Below are positions 1-7,913 of a stretch of 64,000 nucleotides of DNA, piece by piece (the first letter of the stretch is position 1; each line of letters opens with the position of its first letter). The stretch spans positions 1-64,000 of the forward strand of contig NZ_LHVO01000018.1 in assembly GCF_001269925.1 (NCBI RefSeq). Direction: 5' to 3'. The translations under genes were made by a program, and so were the position numbers. The notes beneath the pieces were generated by a model. It saw only the letters and a list, made by a program, of their open reading frames with translations. It did not search any database and was not told where the DNA came from. This stretch comes from Pseudomonas sp. MIACH. Its GTDB lineage: Bacteria > Pseudomonadota > Gammaproteobacteria > Pseudomonadales > Pseudomonadaceae.

Positions 1-360
1 TCGCACGTCACCAAAGCCAACACCATCATCTTCCGATCCCGGCAGACCGACTGCGTAGCCTGTCCGCTGAAAGCCAAGTGCTGCCCGAACACTTCGATTC
101 GCAAGATCGTCCGCAGCGTCCATGAAGCCGCTCGTGATGTGGCTCGGCGAATCGCAGCGACACCTGCGTACATTCGCTCTCGCCACGAACGCAAGAAGGT
201 CGAAATGTTGTTTGCCCACCTCAAGCGCATCCTGAAACTGGATCGCTTGCGACTACGCGGCATGAGCGGCGCAACCGATGAATTCACGCTGGCCGCTGCC
301 GTGCAGAACCTGCGTCGGTTGGCCAAATTTACTTCTCAAGGGCCACCGGTTACGGGATAG
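1..360 (+). mobile_element. IS transposase, C-terminal part (5' end outside window)
   Basis: The frame is open from the first base and gives about 119 residues. It begins with a cysteine cluster (RQTDC, then CPLKAKCCPN) and continues to KKVEMLFAHLKRILKLDRLR and a C-terminal AVQNLRRL. This pattern is the end of a DDE transposase of the IS1182/IS5-like group, with the last acidic catalytic residue in the KxxVExLFAxLK block. The N-terminal two thirds lie left of the window, so it cannot be judged whether the element is intact. The right end of the element is probably within about 485-515, where a CTTTTTCAACAG run precedes a different repeat; that boundary is a guess. Confidence 0.8.
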
Positions 361-514
361 GTGCGTCTGCACAAAGCAAAAACCCTCAAACCAACCCAAT
401 AACCGAGCTGCAAAGCTCAACGAAGAGCCGAGAAACCACTCAATGTGGTGAGTAGATTCTCCAGTGGTGGTCGTGCCTGAGTTCAAGCGATCTGAAAATC
501 CGACTTTTTCAACA

Positions 515-570
515 GAATCGGCCGGTTTCTGCCTGTCACCAAACGGCAGGAGTCGGCCAAAAGCAGACTG
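515..570. repeat. GGCCGA-type intergenic repeat, copy A (inverted)
   Basis: GGCCGGTTTCTGCC at about 521-534 is mirrored by GGCAGGAGTCGGCC at about 545-558, giving an imperfect stem with a short loop, followed by AAAAGCAGAC. The same words recur near 1080, 1525 and 1957, always between the small genes of this patch. Confidence 0.6.
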
Positions 571-644
571 TGGACAGGTAGCCGTTGATGTCTCTACGCT
601 GGACGATCTAGTGACAGCACAGCGATAAAAAAGGAGTAGTCACG

Positions 645-1010
645 TTGGAAGTTGCCATCGATCGAGATAGCGTTCATGCAGGAGATGATCTGGGAAGCCA
701 TGCGACGTCGATCACACTCGATCCATCAGCAACGCTGCGCGCCTTAATCGAAGTGATACAAGATGCCGGCTACTTACCGGGTATCAATGGAGGCAAGGCT
801 ACTTGGATTATTTGGTCGTCTGACAAACCAATAGGTGTTTTAGCGCAGCAATGGCCAGCACCTAAATTGACCGTGCCGCCCGACAGCACCGTTGATCAAT
901 ATTTCGGAAATACCGAACCTCGCCTTCTGTTCAGATATTGGTGTCAGGCAGATCCAGATGAGGTCTTTTCGAATATCAAGACCGGAAATGAGCCACCTTC
1001 ACGATTTTAG
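645..1010 (+). CDS. Orphan small protein, possible immunity protein
   Basis: This 121-residue protein has no signal peptide or membrane segment. The start is TTG, chosen because a strong AAGGAG lies at 631-636 with an eight-base gap. It opens with IDRDSVHAGDD and has a central YLPGINGGKATWII segment. I associate this layout with small proteins found beside Rhs/polymorphic toxins in Pseudomonas, but that is recollection and not a proven match. It is a solitary gene between a transposase remnant and copies of a short intergenic repeat, which fits an orphan immunity gene left after rearrangement. No enzymatic motif is seen. Confidence 0.6.
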   Translation: MEVAIDRDSVHAGDDLGSHATSITLDPSATLRALIEVIQDAGYLPGINGGKATWIIWSSDKPIGVLAQQWPAPKLTVPPDSTVDQYFGNTEPRLLFRYWCQADPDEVFSNIKTGNEPPSRF

Positions 1011-1078
1011 GATTGGCGGTGGACATTTCTGTCGATCAATGCGGTTCAGATGACTGCTATGGGTAGATAGAAGCCTGT

Positions 1079-1118
1079 TATGACCGGCAGAAATCGGCCA
1101 AAAGGAGCCAGTCGGATG
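1079..1118. repeat. GGCCGA-type intergenic repeat, copy B (half copy)
   Basis: The words ACCGGCAGAAATCGGCCAAA and CAGTCGG repeat one arm of the inverted repeat seen at 515-570. It lies between the first and second orphan genes. Confidence 0.5.
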
Positions 1119-1197
1119 CCTCCAGGAAATCAGGGGCGATTCAGGCGGGCTTAAGGCATTTCAATCTAAATTTTCTGACTCTGTTAAATGGTGAGTA

Positions 1198-1440
1198 ATG
1201 GATATTCTGAAAAAAGAGTGTATTGCCAGTGTAACGTTGTTTGATTTGCGCCTGTCTGAAGGTGAGCTAATGGTTTATGCAGATTGCATGCGCATTATCA
1301 AAGAACGCCTTTATGATTCGGAAATAGCTTCTCTAACAGTTTGTGAATCTAAAGAGGAGTTAACTCACTTCTTGGAAGATATGTTGGATGCGCTAAAATT
1401 AGTTGAAAGACAAGAGTACGTTCCAGATAGGTTTAAGTAG
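1198..1440 (+). CDS. Orphan AT-rich small protein
   Basis: This 80-residue acidic protein is predicted to be largely helical and has no signal peptide or membrane helix. The ATG is preceded by GGTGAGTA, a modest ribosome site. Base composition is clearly more AT-rich than the GC-rich neighbours (codons such as TTA, AAA and GAT dominate), which points to horizontal acquisition. I do not recognise the family. Its position between two repeat copies and other orphan genes suggests cargo such as an immunity or antitoxin-like protein, but nothing in the sequence proves this. Confidence 0.55.
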   Translation: MDILKKECIASVTLFDLRLSEGELMVYADCMRIIKERLYDSEIASLTVCESKEELTHFLEDMLDALKLVERQEYVPDRFK

Positions 1441-1524
1441 TTTTTAAGTCTGTGTCCTTTTCAATGTTGTCTCTTCTGCAGGGTACATTGAGTGTCTTTC
1501 TGTGGACAGGTGAAAGGCAACCCT

Positions 1525-1571
1525 TGGCCGATTTCTGCCCACCATCACAGGCGAGAATCGGCCAGAAGCGG
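1525..1571. repeat. GGCCGA-type intergenic repeat, copy C (inverted)
   Basis: GGCCGATTTCTGCC is mirrored by GGCGAGAATCGGCC around a short loop, followed by AGAAGCGG. It closely resembles copy A at 515-570. Confidence 0.6.
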
Positions 1572-1618
1572 TAATATAGAATGCCGTAACCCATCATCAA
1601 TTAAATGCAGCCGACGCC

Positions 1619-1924
1619 ATGCCTCAGCCCACAAGCCATCTGTTCGCTTATGTAAGGACAGTCAGTGATTTCCGGCCTGACGTTACCGCTATCGTGCTTT
1701 TCGGCCTGGAGGTAAAAGACGATGACCCGGTGTATCTGCTAATACGTTTTGAGGACTACGGAAAACTCCAGATTGAAGGCGACCACTTGATACTTGGATT
1801 GGATGAGGCCCTGGAAAGCGCTGAGTTCGAGTACGGTATTTTGCCAAATGATTGGCGAGTAATGAGCGAGGCGGAAATTCAGCGAATCGATTCGAACATC
1901 CGTTCTAGCGATTTACCCGCTTAG
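1619..1924 (+). CDS. Orphan small protein, unknown function
   Basis: This 101-residue acidic soluble protein begins MPQPTSHLFAYVR. The ATG is at 1619; a recognisable ribosome site is weak. The chain alternates predicted beta strands (VTAIVLFGLEV, PVYLLIRFEDY) with a helical C-terminus, a compact alpha/beta fold common among small immunity proteins, but no named family is recognised. It is the third of three unrelated orphan genes flanked by the same intergenic repeat and is followed by a damaged LysE gene, so the whole stretch looks like a patchwork of acquired and decaying DNA. Confidence 0.55.
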   Translation: MPQPTSHLFAYVRTVSDFRPDVTAIVLFGLEVKDDDPVYLLIRFEDYGKLQIEGDHLILGLDEALESAEFEYGILPNDWRVMSEAEIQRIDSNIRSSDLPA

Positions 1925-1955
1925 GGTCGAGAGCGGATTCTCACGAATGGCTCCT

Positions 1956-1990
1956 CTTGGCCGATAACGGCCTGTCAGAAGTTTTTATAT
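1956..1990. repeat. GGCCGA-type intergenic repeat, copy D
   Basis: TTGGCCGATAACGGCCTGTC forms a small inverted repeat related to copies A to C. It abuts the broken end of the LysE remnant, whose reading frame runs into it, so the repeat marks the truncation point. Confidence 0.5.
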
Positions 1991-2310
1991 TGCCCATCAT
2001 GAGGCTTGCCCGCCGCCGCCAGAAACTCCTGCCGCGCCAGTGCCCACAAACTCACCTTGGCGGTTACCGATTCCATCTCCGCCTGCGGATTCGCGCGCCA
2101 CAGTTGAACCGCCAGATAAAACAGATACGCCGCGCCCAGGATCTTGATCGCATAGAACAGCAGTTCCGAGGTTTGCAACACCACCGCGAGGCCCGCAAAG
2201 GCAAGGGCGATCATGCCGGCCAGGCAGGATGTGCGATAGCCGTAACGGGTGGCGTTGCTCACGGAGAGCAGGTTGTTGGGGCCGGGGGCCATGTTCAGGG
2301 CGAAGGGCGG
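1975..2310 (-). pseudogene. LysE/RhtB-family exporter remnant
   Basis: The minus-strand frame from 2292 reads MAPGPNNLLSVSN, the conserved xPGPNN motif of LysE/RhtB amino-acid exporters. It continues through two clear membrane segments (LAGMIALAFAGLAVVL and LLFYAIKILGAAYLFYLA). An intact family member, such as the one at 58525 in this window, is about 202 residues, with a membrane helix before PGPNN and four more helices after this region. Here the N-terminal helix is missing and the frame stops after about 105 residues inside a repeat at 1956-1990. The gene has therefore lost both ends. Confidence 0.75.
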
Positions 2311-2466
2311 CTCCGATTTTGGACGGGCGGGGAGCGTCGAGGATAAGGGGAGTGGGGGTGGTTGGACAGTGCGCGCGCGGGCATCGAAAAAATGCCAACG
2401 TGCGTCGAGCCGGTTGGATTCAGCTTGCTGCTGGCGTTTCCTCAGCCGCTGCGACGTGTGCTGAGC

Positions 2467-3444
2467 CTAGAATCGCTCAGCCATGTCCGTGGTCATGAGC
2501 ATCTGCTCGAACCTCTCCAGAAACACCGACTCGGCCTGGGTCAGTTTCTGTTCACGGTTCCAGAGCAGGTAGACATTCACGTCAATGACTCCCTCCCATG
2601 GTGGCAAGCGCCAGACTTCTTCAGCCAGCACATCAGCTGCGACGATATGTTCCGGCAGGCAACCAATGCCATAACCGGCGCCCACCAGCCGGCGGATTTC
2701 ATCCAGGCTCGGAGAAGAGGCAACAATGCGCCCGGTGAACCCTTGCTGATCACGAAACACCGTGAGCGGTGACAGGTTGCCGCCGATCTGGTCGCTGGTA
2801 AAACTGACGAAGTTTTCGCTCTGCAAATCCGCCAGGGTCAGGTTCTTGCGACCGAACAACCGGTGCCGCTTGCCGCAGAAAAACGCATAGCGCTGCTGCA
2901 GCAACACCCGCTGTTCAAGCTTGGGCTGCGGAGTGCGGCACAGGCCCAGGCCGAACGAGGCGGTTTTTTGCAGCAGTGCGCTGGCGACATCCGAGCTGCG
3001 CAGCACATCGACCTCGAATTCCACCTGCGGGTATTCAAGGTGAAATTGCGCGAGGAACTCATCGTAGCAGCGTGATTGGATACGGCTGATGGTCAGCATG
3101 CGGATCTTGCCCACCACCGTCTCGGTGGGTGAATCCAAGGCAGGGCCCAGGCGCGAGACCGTGCCGTACAGGTCGGCGGCGATTTGCATCACTTCTTCGC
3201 CGGCCCTGGACAGGCTGATACGCGGCCCACGGCGCACCACCAGCGCGCTATCGAGTTGTTCTTCAAGGCGCCGCAGGGCCTGGCTGATGGCGGGTTGGCT
3301 CAAGTGCAGGCGCGCGGCGGCCCGGCTGATGCTGCCTTCCTGGCCGATGACCAGGAAGGTGCGCAACAGATTCCAGTCCAGGCGATCGTTGAGGAAGCGC
3401 TTGGCATCGGGATCGCGTAACGAAGGGCCGATAGGGTTCATCAT
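2467..3444 (-). CDS. LysR-family transcriptional regulator
   Basis: The protein has 325 residues. A winged helix-turn-helix occupies about residues 22-80 (LLRTFLVIGQEGSISRAAAR, then SQPAISQALRRLE), followed by a LysR substrate-binding domain with two alpha/beta lobes. It is transcribed divergently from the MFS/aldolase/dehydrogenase/deacetylase operon with a 157-base shared intergenic region (3445-3601), the usual arrangement for a LysR protein that controls its neighbour in response to a pathway substrate. The inducer is unknown. An alternative start two codons downstream would change little. Confidence 0.88.
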   Translation of the reverse strand: MMNPIGPSLRDPDAKRFLNDRLDWNLLRTFLVIGQEGSISRAAARLHLSQPAISQALRRLEEQLDSALVVRRGPRISLSRAGEEVMQIAADLYGTVSRLGPALDSPTETVVGKIRMLTISRIQSRCYDEFLAQFHLEYPQVEFEVDVLRSSDVASALLQKTASFGLGLCRTPQPKLEQRVLLQQRYAFFCGKRHRLFGRKNLTLADLQSENFVSFTSDQIGGNLSPLTVFRDQQGFTGRIVASSPSLDEIRRLVGAGYGIGCLPEHIVAADVLAEEVWRLPPWEGVIDVNVYLLWNREQKLTQAESVFLERFEQMLMTTDMAERF

Positions 3445-3601
3445 TATTCCTGGTGCTTATACTTGAGTATTTAGATTAGAAGCTTTTCCTAGCATAGGGG
3501 CTGGCGCAAGATCCAGCAACGCACCGCCAGAGTGCGAACGTTGTGCCTGCGCACGACACACCTTTTCTCCTGCTTATAACAATGACGCCCAGGAGCTACA
3601 G

Positions 3602-4912
3602 ATGACGAGCACTACCTCAAGTCCGCGACGTGCCGCGGCAGCGGCCTTTATCGGCACCACCATCGAATTCTACGACTTCTACATCTATGCCTTCGCGGCA
3701 GCGCTGGTCCTCGGCCAACTGTTCTTCCCCAGTGAAAATCCGATGCTCAGCACTATGGCGGCGTTCGGCAGCTTCGCGGTCGGCTTTATTGCCCGCCCGT
3801 TCGCCGGCATGGTCTTCGGCCATCTTGGCGACCGCCTGGGGCGCAAGAAAATGTTGCTGGTGACCATCGTGCTGATGGGGTTGGCGACTACCTGCATCGG
3901 TCTGTTACCCACTTACGCCCAGGCGGGTATCTGGGCCCCGATCGGCCTGGTGGTTCTGCGTTTGCTGCAAGGGATTTCGGTCGGTGGCGAATGGGGCGGT
4001 GCGGTACTGATGGCCAGTGAGCACGCGCCCAAGGGCCGCAAGGTGTTCTTCGCCTCGTTCGCCCAGTGGGGTAGCCCGGCGGGCCTGCTGTTGGCGCTGA
4101 TCGCATTCCGCTGTATCAGCGAAATGGAGCAGGACGCGCTGATGAGCTGGGGCTGGCGCATTCCGTTCCTGATGAGCGGCGTGCTGATGATGGTCGGCCT
4201 GGCGATTCGTTTCGGGGTGCCTGAGTCGCCGGAGTTTGCCGAGGTCAAGGACAGCGGCCAGACATCCGAGAACCCGGTGCTGGAAGTTATCCGCAAGGAC
4301 TGGAAAAGCATTCTGTTCGCGGCCCTGGCGGTGACCATCGGCTCGGGCGGTTTCTTCTTCACCAACACCTTCATGATCACCTACGTCACCCAGTACCAGG
4401 GCATCGCCAAGACCACGATCCTCGACTGTCTGTTCGTGGTCACCGTCCTGCAATTTTTATCCCAACCCTGTTCTGCGCTGTTGGCCGAGCGCCTGGGAGA
4501 GGGGCGCTTCCTCAAATGGGTGGCGTCGCTGTGCATCCTGGTGCCGTACCCGATGTTCCTGCTGGTGCAGACCGGCAATCTGTTCTACATGACCGCGGGG
4601 ATTGCCCTGGCGGTGGTACTGCTGGCAGCGCTGTACGCAGTGATTGCCGGCTACATGGCTGAAGCGTTCCAGGCACGGGTGCGTTACTCGGGTATCTCGA
4701 TTGCCTATCAACTGGGCAGCGGCGTGAGCGGCGGCCTGACGCCGCTGATCGGCACCTTCCTGGCGGGTCACTTCGCCGGTCAGTGGTGGCCGCTGGCAAT
4801 CTTCTTCAGCGGGCTGGCCCTGATGTCATTGATCGGCGTGCTGGGCCTGGCTTATTTGCGTGGCGTCAACGCCAAGACGGTCGGGTTGCCCCTTTCCCAA
4901 GGAGTTGTTTAA
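3602..4912 (+). CDS. MFS transporter, metabolite:H+ symporter type
   Basis: This 436-residue protein has about twelve membrane segments. The signature GDRLGRKK at residues 76-83, between helices 2 and 3, and the N-terminal FIGTTIEFYDFYIYAFAAAL are typical of the MHS subfamily (proline/betaine, shikimate, citrate and related organic-acid symporters). It is the first gene of an operon, with AGGAGC ahead of the ATG. The stop codon overlaps the next ATG (TAATG at 4910-4914), implying translational coupling with the aldolase. It probably imports the substrate that the following enzymes break down, most likely a carboxylate; the substrate cannot be read from the sequence. Confidence 0.88.
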   Translation: MTSTTSSPRRAAAAAFIGTTIEFYDFYIYAFAAALVLGQLFFPSENPMLSTMAAFGSFAVGFIARPFAGMVFGHLGDRLGRKKMLLVTIVLMGLATTCIGLLPTYAQAGIWAPIGLVVLRLLQGISVGGEWGGAVLMASEHAPKGRKVFFASFAQWGSPAGLLLALIAFRCISEMEQDALMSWGWRIPFLMSGVLMMVGLAIRFGVPESPEFAEVKDSGQTSENPVLEVIRKDWKSILFAALAVTIGSGGFFFTNTFMITYVTQYQGIAKTTILDCLFVVTVLQFLSQPCSALLAERLGEGRFLKWVASLCILVPYPMFLLVQTGNLFYMTAGIALAVVLLAALYAVIAGYMAEAFQARVRYSGISIAYQLGSGVSGGLTPLIGTFLAGHFAGQWWPLAIFFSGLALMSLIGVLGLAYLRGVNAKTVGLPLSQGVV

Positions 4913-5664
4913 TGAGTAAGCCAAGCGCTATGTCGCACATCGAGTGGCAGTCGCGCTGCGAGTTGGCCGCGCTGTATCGCCTGGTCGCGTACTACCGCAT
5001 GACCGACCTGATCGACACTCACATCACCCTGCGTGTGCCAGGGCCCCAGCGGCATTTCCTGATCAATCGCTACGGCGTGGCGTTCGAGAAAATGCGCGCC
5101 AGTGACCTGGTCTTGATAGACCTCCAGGGCAAGGTGGTCGACGGTCAGCACGGTGGGCACGTGAATGCGGCCGGGTTCATCATCCATTCGGCGATTCATG
5201 AAGCTCGCCCGGACCTGCATTGCATCATCCACACCCACACCGCTGCCGGTATGGCGGTGGCCGCGCAGCGTGACGGGCTGTTGCCGCTGACCCAGCACGC
5301 CCTGAAGTTCTACGGCAACCTGGCGTATCACACCTACGAAGGCATCGCGCTGTCGATGCAGGAGCGCGAGCGGCTGGTGGCCGACCTGGGCTCGCACAAA
5401 GCGATGATCCTGCGTAACCACGGCCTGCTCGCGGCCGGTGGCAGCGTGGCGGCCGCGTTCCACGAGATCTACTTCCTGGAGCGTGCCTGCCAGGCGCAGA
5501 TCCAGGCGATGTCCGCCGGGGTGGCGCTGAACATCCCCGACGAAGCCGTATGCCGTCACACCGCTGCGCAGTTTGGCCGTGATGGGATCGACGGGATCAT
5601 TGATCTGGCCTGGCAGGCCGCGCTCAGTCTGATCGACGAGCAGCGCGCCGATTGGTGCAGTTGA
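4912..5664 (+). CDS. Class II aldolase/adducin-family protein
   Basis: The ATG at 4912 overlaps the MFS stop and follows AAGGAG; an in-frame extension to 4783 would lie inside the transporter gene and is rejected. The 250-residue protein carries the zinc site of class II aldolases: HTHT at 107-110 and a third His at 170 in RNHGLL. Family members act as fuculose-phosphate or ribulose-phosphate-type aldolases, epimerases, or decarboxylases of sugar acids such as 4-phospho-D-erythronate derivatives. With a 2-hydroxyacid dehydrogenase directly downstream, retro-aldol cleavage or decarboxylation of a hydroxy/keto acid is plausible, but the substrate is unknown. Confidence 0.85.
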   Translation: MSKPSAMSHIEWQSRCELAALYRLVAYYRMTDLIDTHITLRVPGPQRHFLINRYGVAFEKMRASDLVLIDLQGKVVDGQHGGHVNAAGFIIHSAIHEARPDLHCIIHTHTAAGMAVAAQRDGLLPLTQHALKFYGNLAYHTYEGIALSMQERERLVADLGSHKAMILRNHGLLAAGGSVAAAFHEIYFLERACQAQIQAMSAGVALNIPDEAVCRHTAAQFGRDGIDGIIDLAWQAALSLIDEQRADWCS

Positions 5665-5666
5665 CC

Positions 5667-6599
5667 ATGGCCAGTCTCGTGTTGTTGTGCCAGAACCCGG
5701 CGTTGACCGATTGGCTGGCCGCGCTGTTCGCCAGCCATGCGCCGCACTTGCAGGTGCTGCGCCCTGAAGATCCATGCGCACAGCAGGCCCAGGTCGCGGT
5801 GTGCTGGTTCCCGCCAGCGGGCAGCCTCGGTGCCTTACCGAACTTGCGCCTGGTGTACTCGATTGGCTCGGGGGTCGACCATCTGGCCCAGGATCCTTCG
5901 CGTGATCCTGCGCTGCCGGTATGTCGGGTTGTCGACCCGGATCACACCTTGGGTATGAGCGAATACGTGCACTGGGGGGTGCTGCACTTTCACCGCGGCT
6001 TCGACCAAGTGATAACCGGCAACGCTACGCAACGCTGGCAGCGTCCGCTGCAGCGCCGTGCGCAAGGGTTCAAGGTCGGGGTGATGGGCCTCGGAGCGAT
6101 CGGCGCACCGGTGGCCACGCGGCTGGCCGAGGCCGGCTACGCCGTGCGCGGTTGGGCTCGCACACCGCGGGTGATCGACGGTGTGAGCACCTTCAGCGGA
6201 GCGTCCGCGCTGCAGGGGTTTCTTACGGAGTTGGATGTGCTCGTCAACTTGCTGCCGCTGACCGCCGCCACTCAAGGTGTATTGGGCCGCGAGGTGTTCC
6301 AGCACATGGCGCGGGGCAGTGCCTTGATCAATTGCGGGCGTGGCCAGCACCTCAATCAGTTGGACCTGCAACAGGCCCTGGCCAGCGGGCAGCTGCGTGG
6401 GGCCTTGCTTGACGTGTTTGAACAGGAGCCGCTGCCTGCGGATTCGCCGCTATGGCACACCCCTGGGGTATGGGTGACGCCGCACATGGCGTCTGCCGCC
6501 TCGGATCAATGCATCGCCCAGCAGGTCGCCGACAACGTCTCGCGGCTGACGGCGGGACTGGCATTGAACAATCTGGTCGATCCCGAACAGGGCTATTGA
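5667..6599 (+). CDS. D-2-hydroxyacid dehydrogenase, GhrA-like
   Basis: The ATG at 5667 is preferred over a TTG at 5652 because it lies just after the aldolase stop (5664). The 310-residue protein has the D-isomer 2-hydroxyacid dehydrogenase layout: an NAD(P)-binding GLGAIG at 141-146, then NCGRGQ carrying the substrate-binding Arg, DVFEQEPLP carrying the Glu, and TPHMAS carrying the catalytic His. Such enzymes reduce glyoxylate, hydroxypyruvate and related 2-keto acids, or run in reverse. Tight packing between aldolase and deacetylase suggests it handles a keto-acid intermediate of the same route. Confidence 0.85.
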   Translation: MASLVLLCQNPALTDWLAALFASHAPHLQVLRPEDPCAQQAQVAVCWFPPAGSLGALPNLRLVYSIGSGVDHLAQDPSRDPALPVCRVVDPDHTLGMSEYVHWGVLHFHRGFDQVITGNATQRWQRPLQRRAQGFKVGVMGLGAIGAPVATRLAEAGYAVRGWARTPRVIDGVSTFSGASALQGFLTELDVLVNLLPLTAATQGVLGREVFQHMARGSALINCGRGQHLNQLDLQQALASGQLRGALLDVFEQEPLPADSPLWHTPGVWVTPHMASAASDQCIAQQVADNVSRLTAGLALNNLVDPEQGY

Positions 6600-6688
6600 G
6601 CGGACAGCGAATTAATCACTGCGCGTTGCGTGCTGCGTTGTCGGCGCGAGGCGTGTGCAGTCTGAATTGTCTTGGCATGAGGTTATCC

Positions 6689-7711
6689 ATGAAAACATTT
6701 TTCCATCCGGCACAGCGTCTGCACCATCCACGTTCCTACCTGTCGCGTGGGCAAATGCGCGAGCCGCTAGAGGTCCCCGCGCGTATCGACCCGCTGTTGG
6801 CGGTGGTCAAGAAGCTCGGCTACCCGCTGCTGGAACCTGCCGACTCCGGTCAGGCGCCACTGGCCGCGGTGCACAGCCCGGCATACCTGGAATACCTGAG
6901 CAGCGCCTACCAGCAATGGCACGAGGTGCCTGAGGATTGGGGCGATGAGGTGATGTCGAACATTTTCATCCGCGAGGGCAATCCGCTGCGTGGCATCCTG
7001 GGCAAGACCGCCCGTTACCTGGCCGACGGCAGTTGCCCGATTGGCCAACACACCTGGCAGGCCGCTTACTGGTCAGCGCAAAGTGCGGTAGCCGCCGCGC
7101 AGGCAATTATCGAAGGCGATGACGCGGCATACGCACTGTGCCGTCCACCGGGACACCATGCCCGTGCCGAAGGCGCTGGCGGCTTCTGTTTTCTGAATAA
7201 TGCGGCGATTGCTGCCCAGGTGTTGCGAGGCAAGTTCGCCAAAGTCGCGGTGCTGGATACTGACATGCACCACGGTCAGGGCATCCAGGAGATTTTCTAC
7301 GACCGCGATGACGTGCTCTACGTGTCGATCCATGGCGACCCCACCAATTTCTATCCGGTAGTAGCCGGCTTCGACGACGAAACCGGCACTGGCCGAGGCG
7401 AGGGTTTCAACTTGAACCTGCCGATGGCCCACGGCTCCAGCGAGGCGGATTTCTTCGCTTGTATGGATCAGGCAGAGACTGCCTTACGCGCCTTCGCCCC
7501 GGACGTACTGGTGCTGTCGCTGGGCTTTGATATCTACGAAAACGACCCGCAGTCCAAGGTCGCCGTCAGCGATGAAGGTTTCCGGGTGCTGGGGCAGCGA
7601 ATCAAGGCGCTGGGCCTGCCGTGTGTCGTGGTGCAGGAAGGCGGTTACGACATCGCCACCCTCGATGAAAACGCCGCACGGTTCTTCGACGGCTTGACCG
7701 CTTCACGCTGA
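6689..7711 (+). CDS. Acetylpolyamine amidohydrolase-like deacetylase (HDAC family), copy 1
   Basis: The start is ATG 6689 with GAGG at 6679; ATG 6677 is also possible and the longer frame from 6452 overlaps the dehydrogenase. The 340-residue enzyme keeps the whole class II HDAC/APAH site: His pair 156-157 in RPPGHH, zinc ligands Asp192 and His194 in DTDMHHG, Asp281 in GFDIYENDP, and Tyr320 in EGGYD. These sit three residues below the Mycoplana acetylpolyamine amidohydrolase numbers I recall, so the fold is very close. Family enzymes hydrolyse acetyl groups from acetylputrescine, acetylcadaverine or other short amides. The setting with an aldolase and hydroxyacid dehydrogenase is unusual for polyamine use, so another amide may be the substrate. 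Confidence 0.85.
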   Translation: MKTFFHPAQRLHHPRSYLSRGQMREPLEVPARIDPLLAVVKKLGYPLLEPADSGQAPLAAVHSPAYLEYLSSAYQQWHEVPEDWGDEVMSNIFIREGNPLRGILGKTARYLADGSCPIGQHTWQAAYWSAQSAVAAAQAIIEGDDAAYALCRPPGHHARAEGAGGFCFLNNAAIAAQVLRGKFAKVAVLDTDMHHGQGIQEIFYDRDDVLYVSIHGDPTNFYPVVAGFDDETGTGRGEGFNLNLPMAHGSSEADFFACMDQAETALRAFAPDVLVLSLGFDIYENDPQSKVAVSDEGFRVLGQRIKALGLPCVVVQEGGYDIATLDENAARFFDGLTASR

Positions 7712-7721
7712 CAGTCATTCG

Positions 7722-7764
7722 CCCGGGCTGACTAACCCACCACGGTTTCCAGCCCGGGTTTACC
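7722..7764 (+). terminator. Possible terminator hairpin after the deacetylase operon
   Basis: CCCGGGCTG at 7722-7730 pairs with CAGCCCGGG at 7750-7758, followed by TTTACC. The stem is good but the loop is 19 bases and the T-run is short, so this is a weak candidate. Confidence 0.35.
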
Positions 7765-7913
7765 GAGCAATACCTAAAACAACAAGGGTGCAACTTACGG
7801 CTAGCCGCAAGTCAGCGGTCGGGCTTGACCTTGCCCGCTGCAAACACACCTGGTCAATAACAATAAAAATTTGACGCTGCCACTCTTAAACGTTGGCAAA
7901 AAGGAAGTGCACT

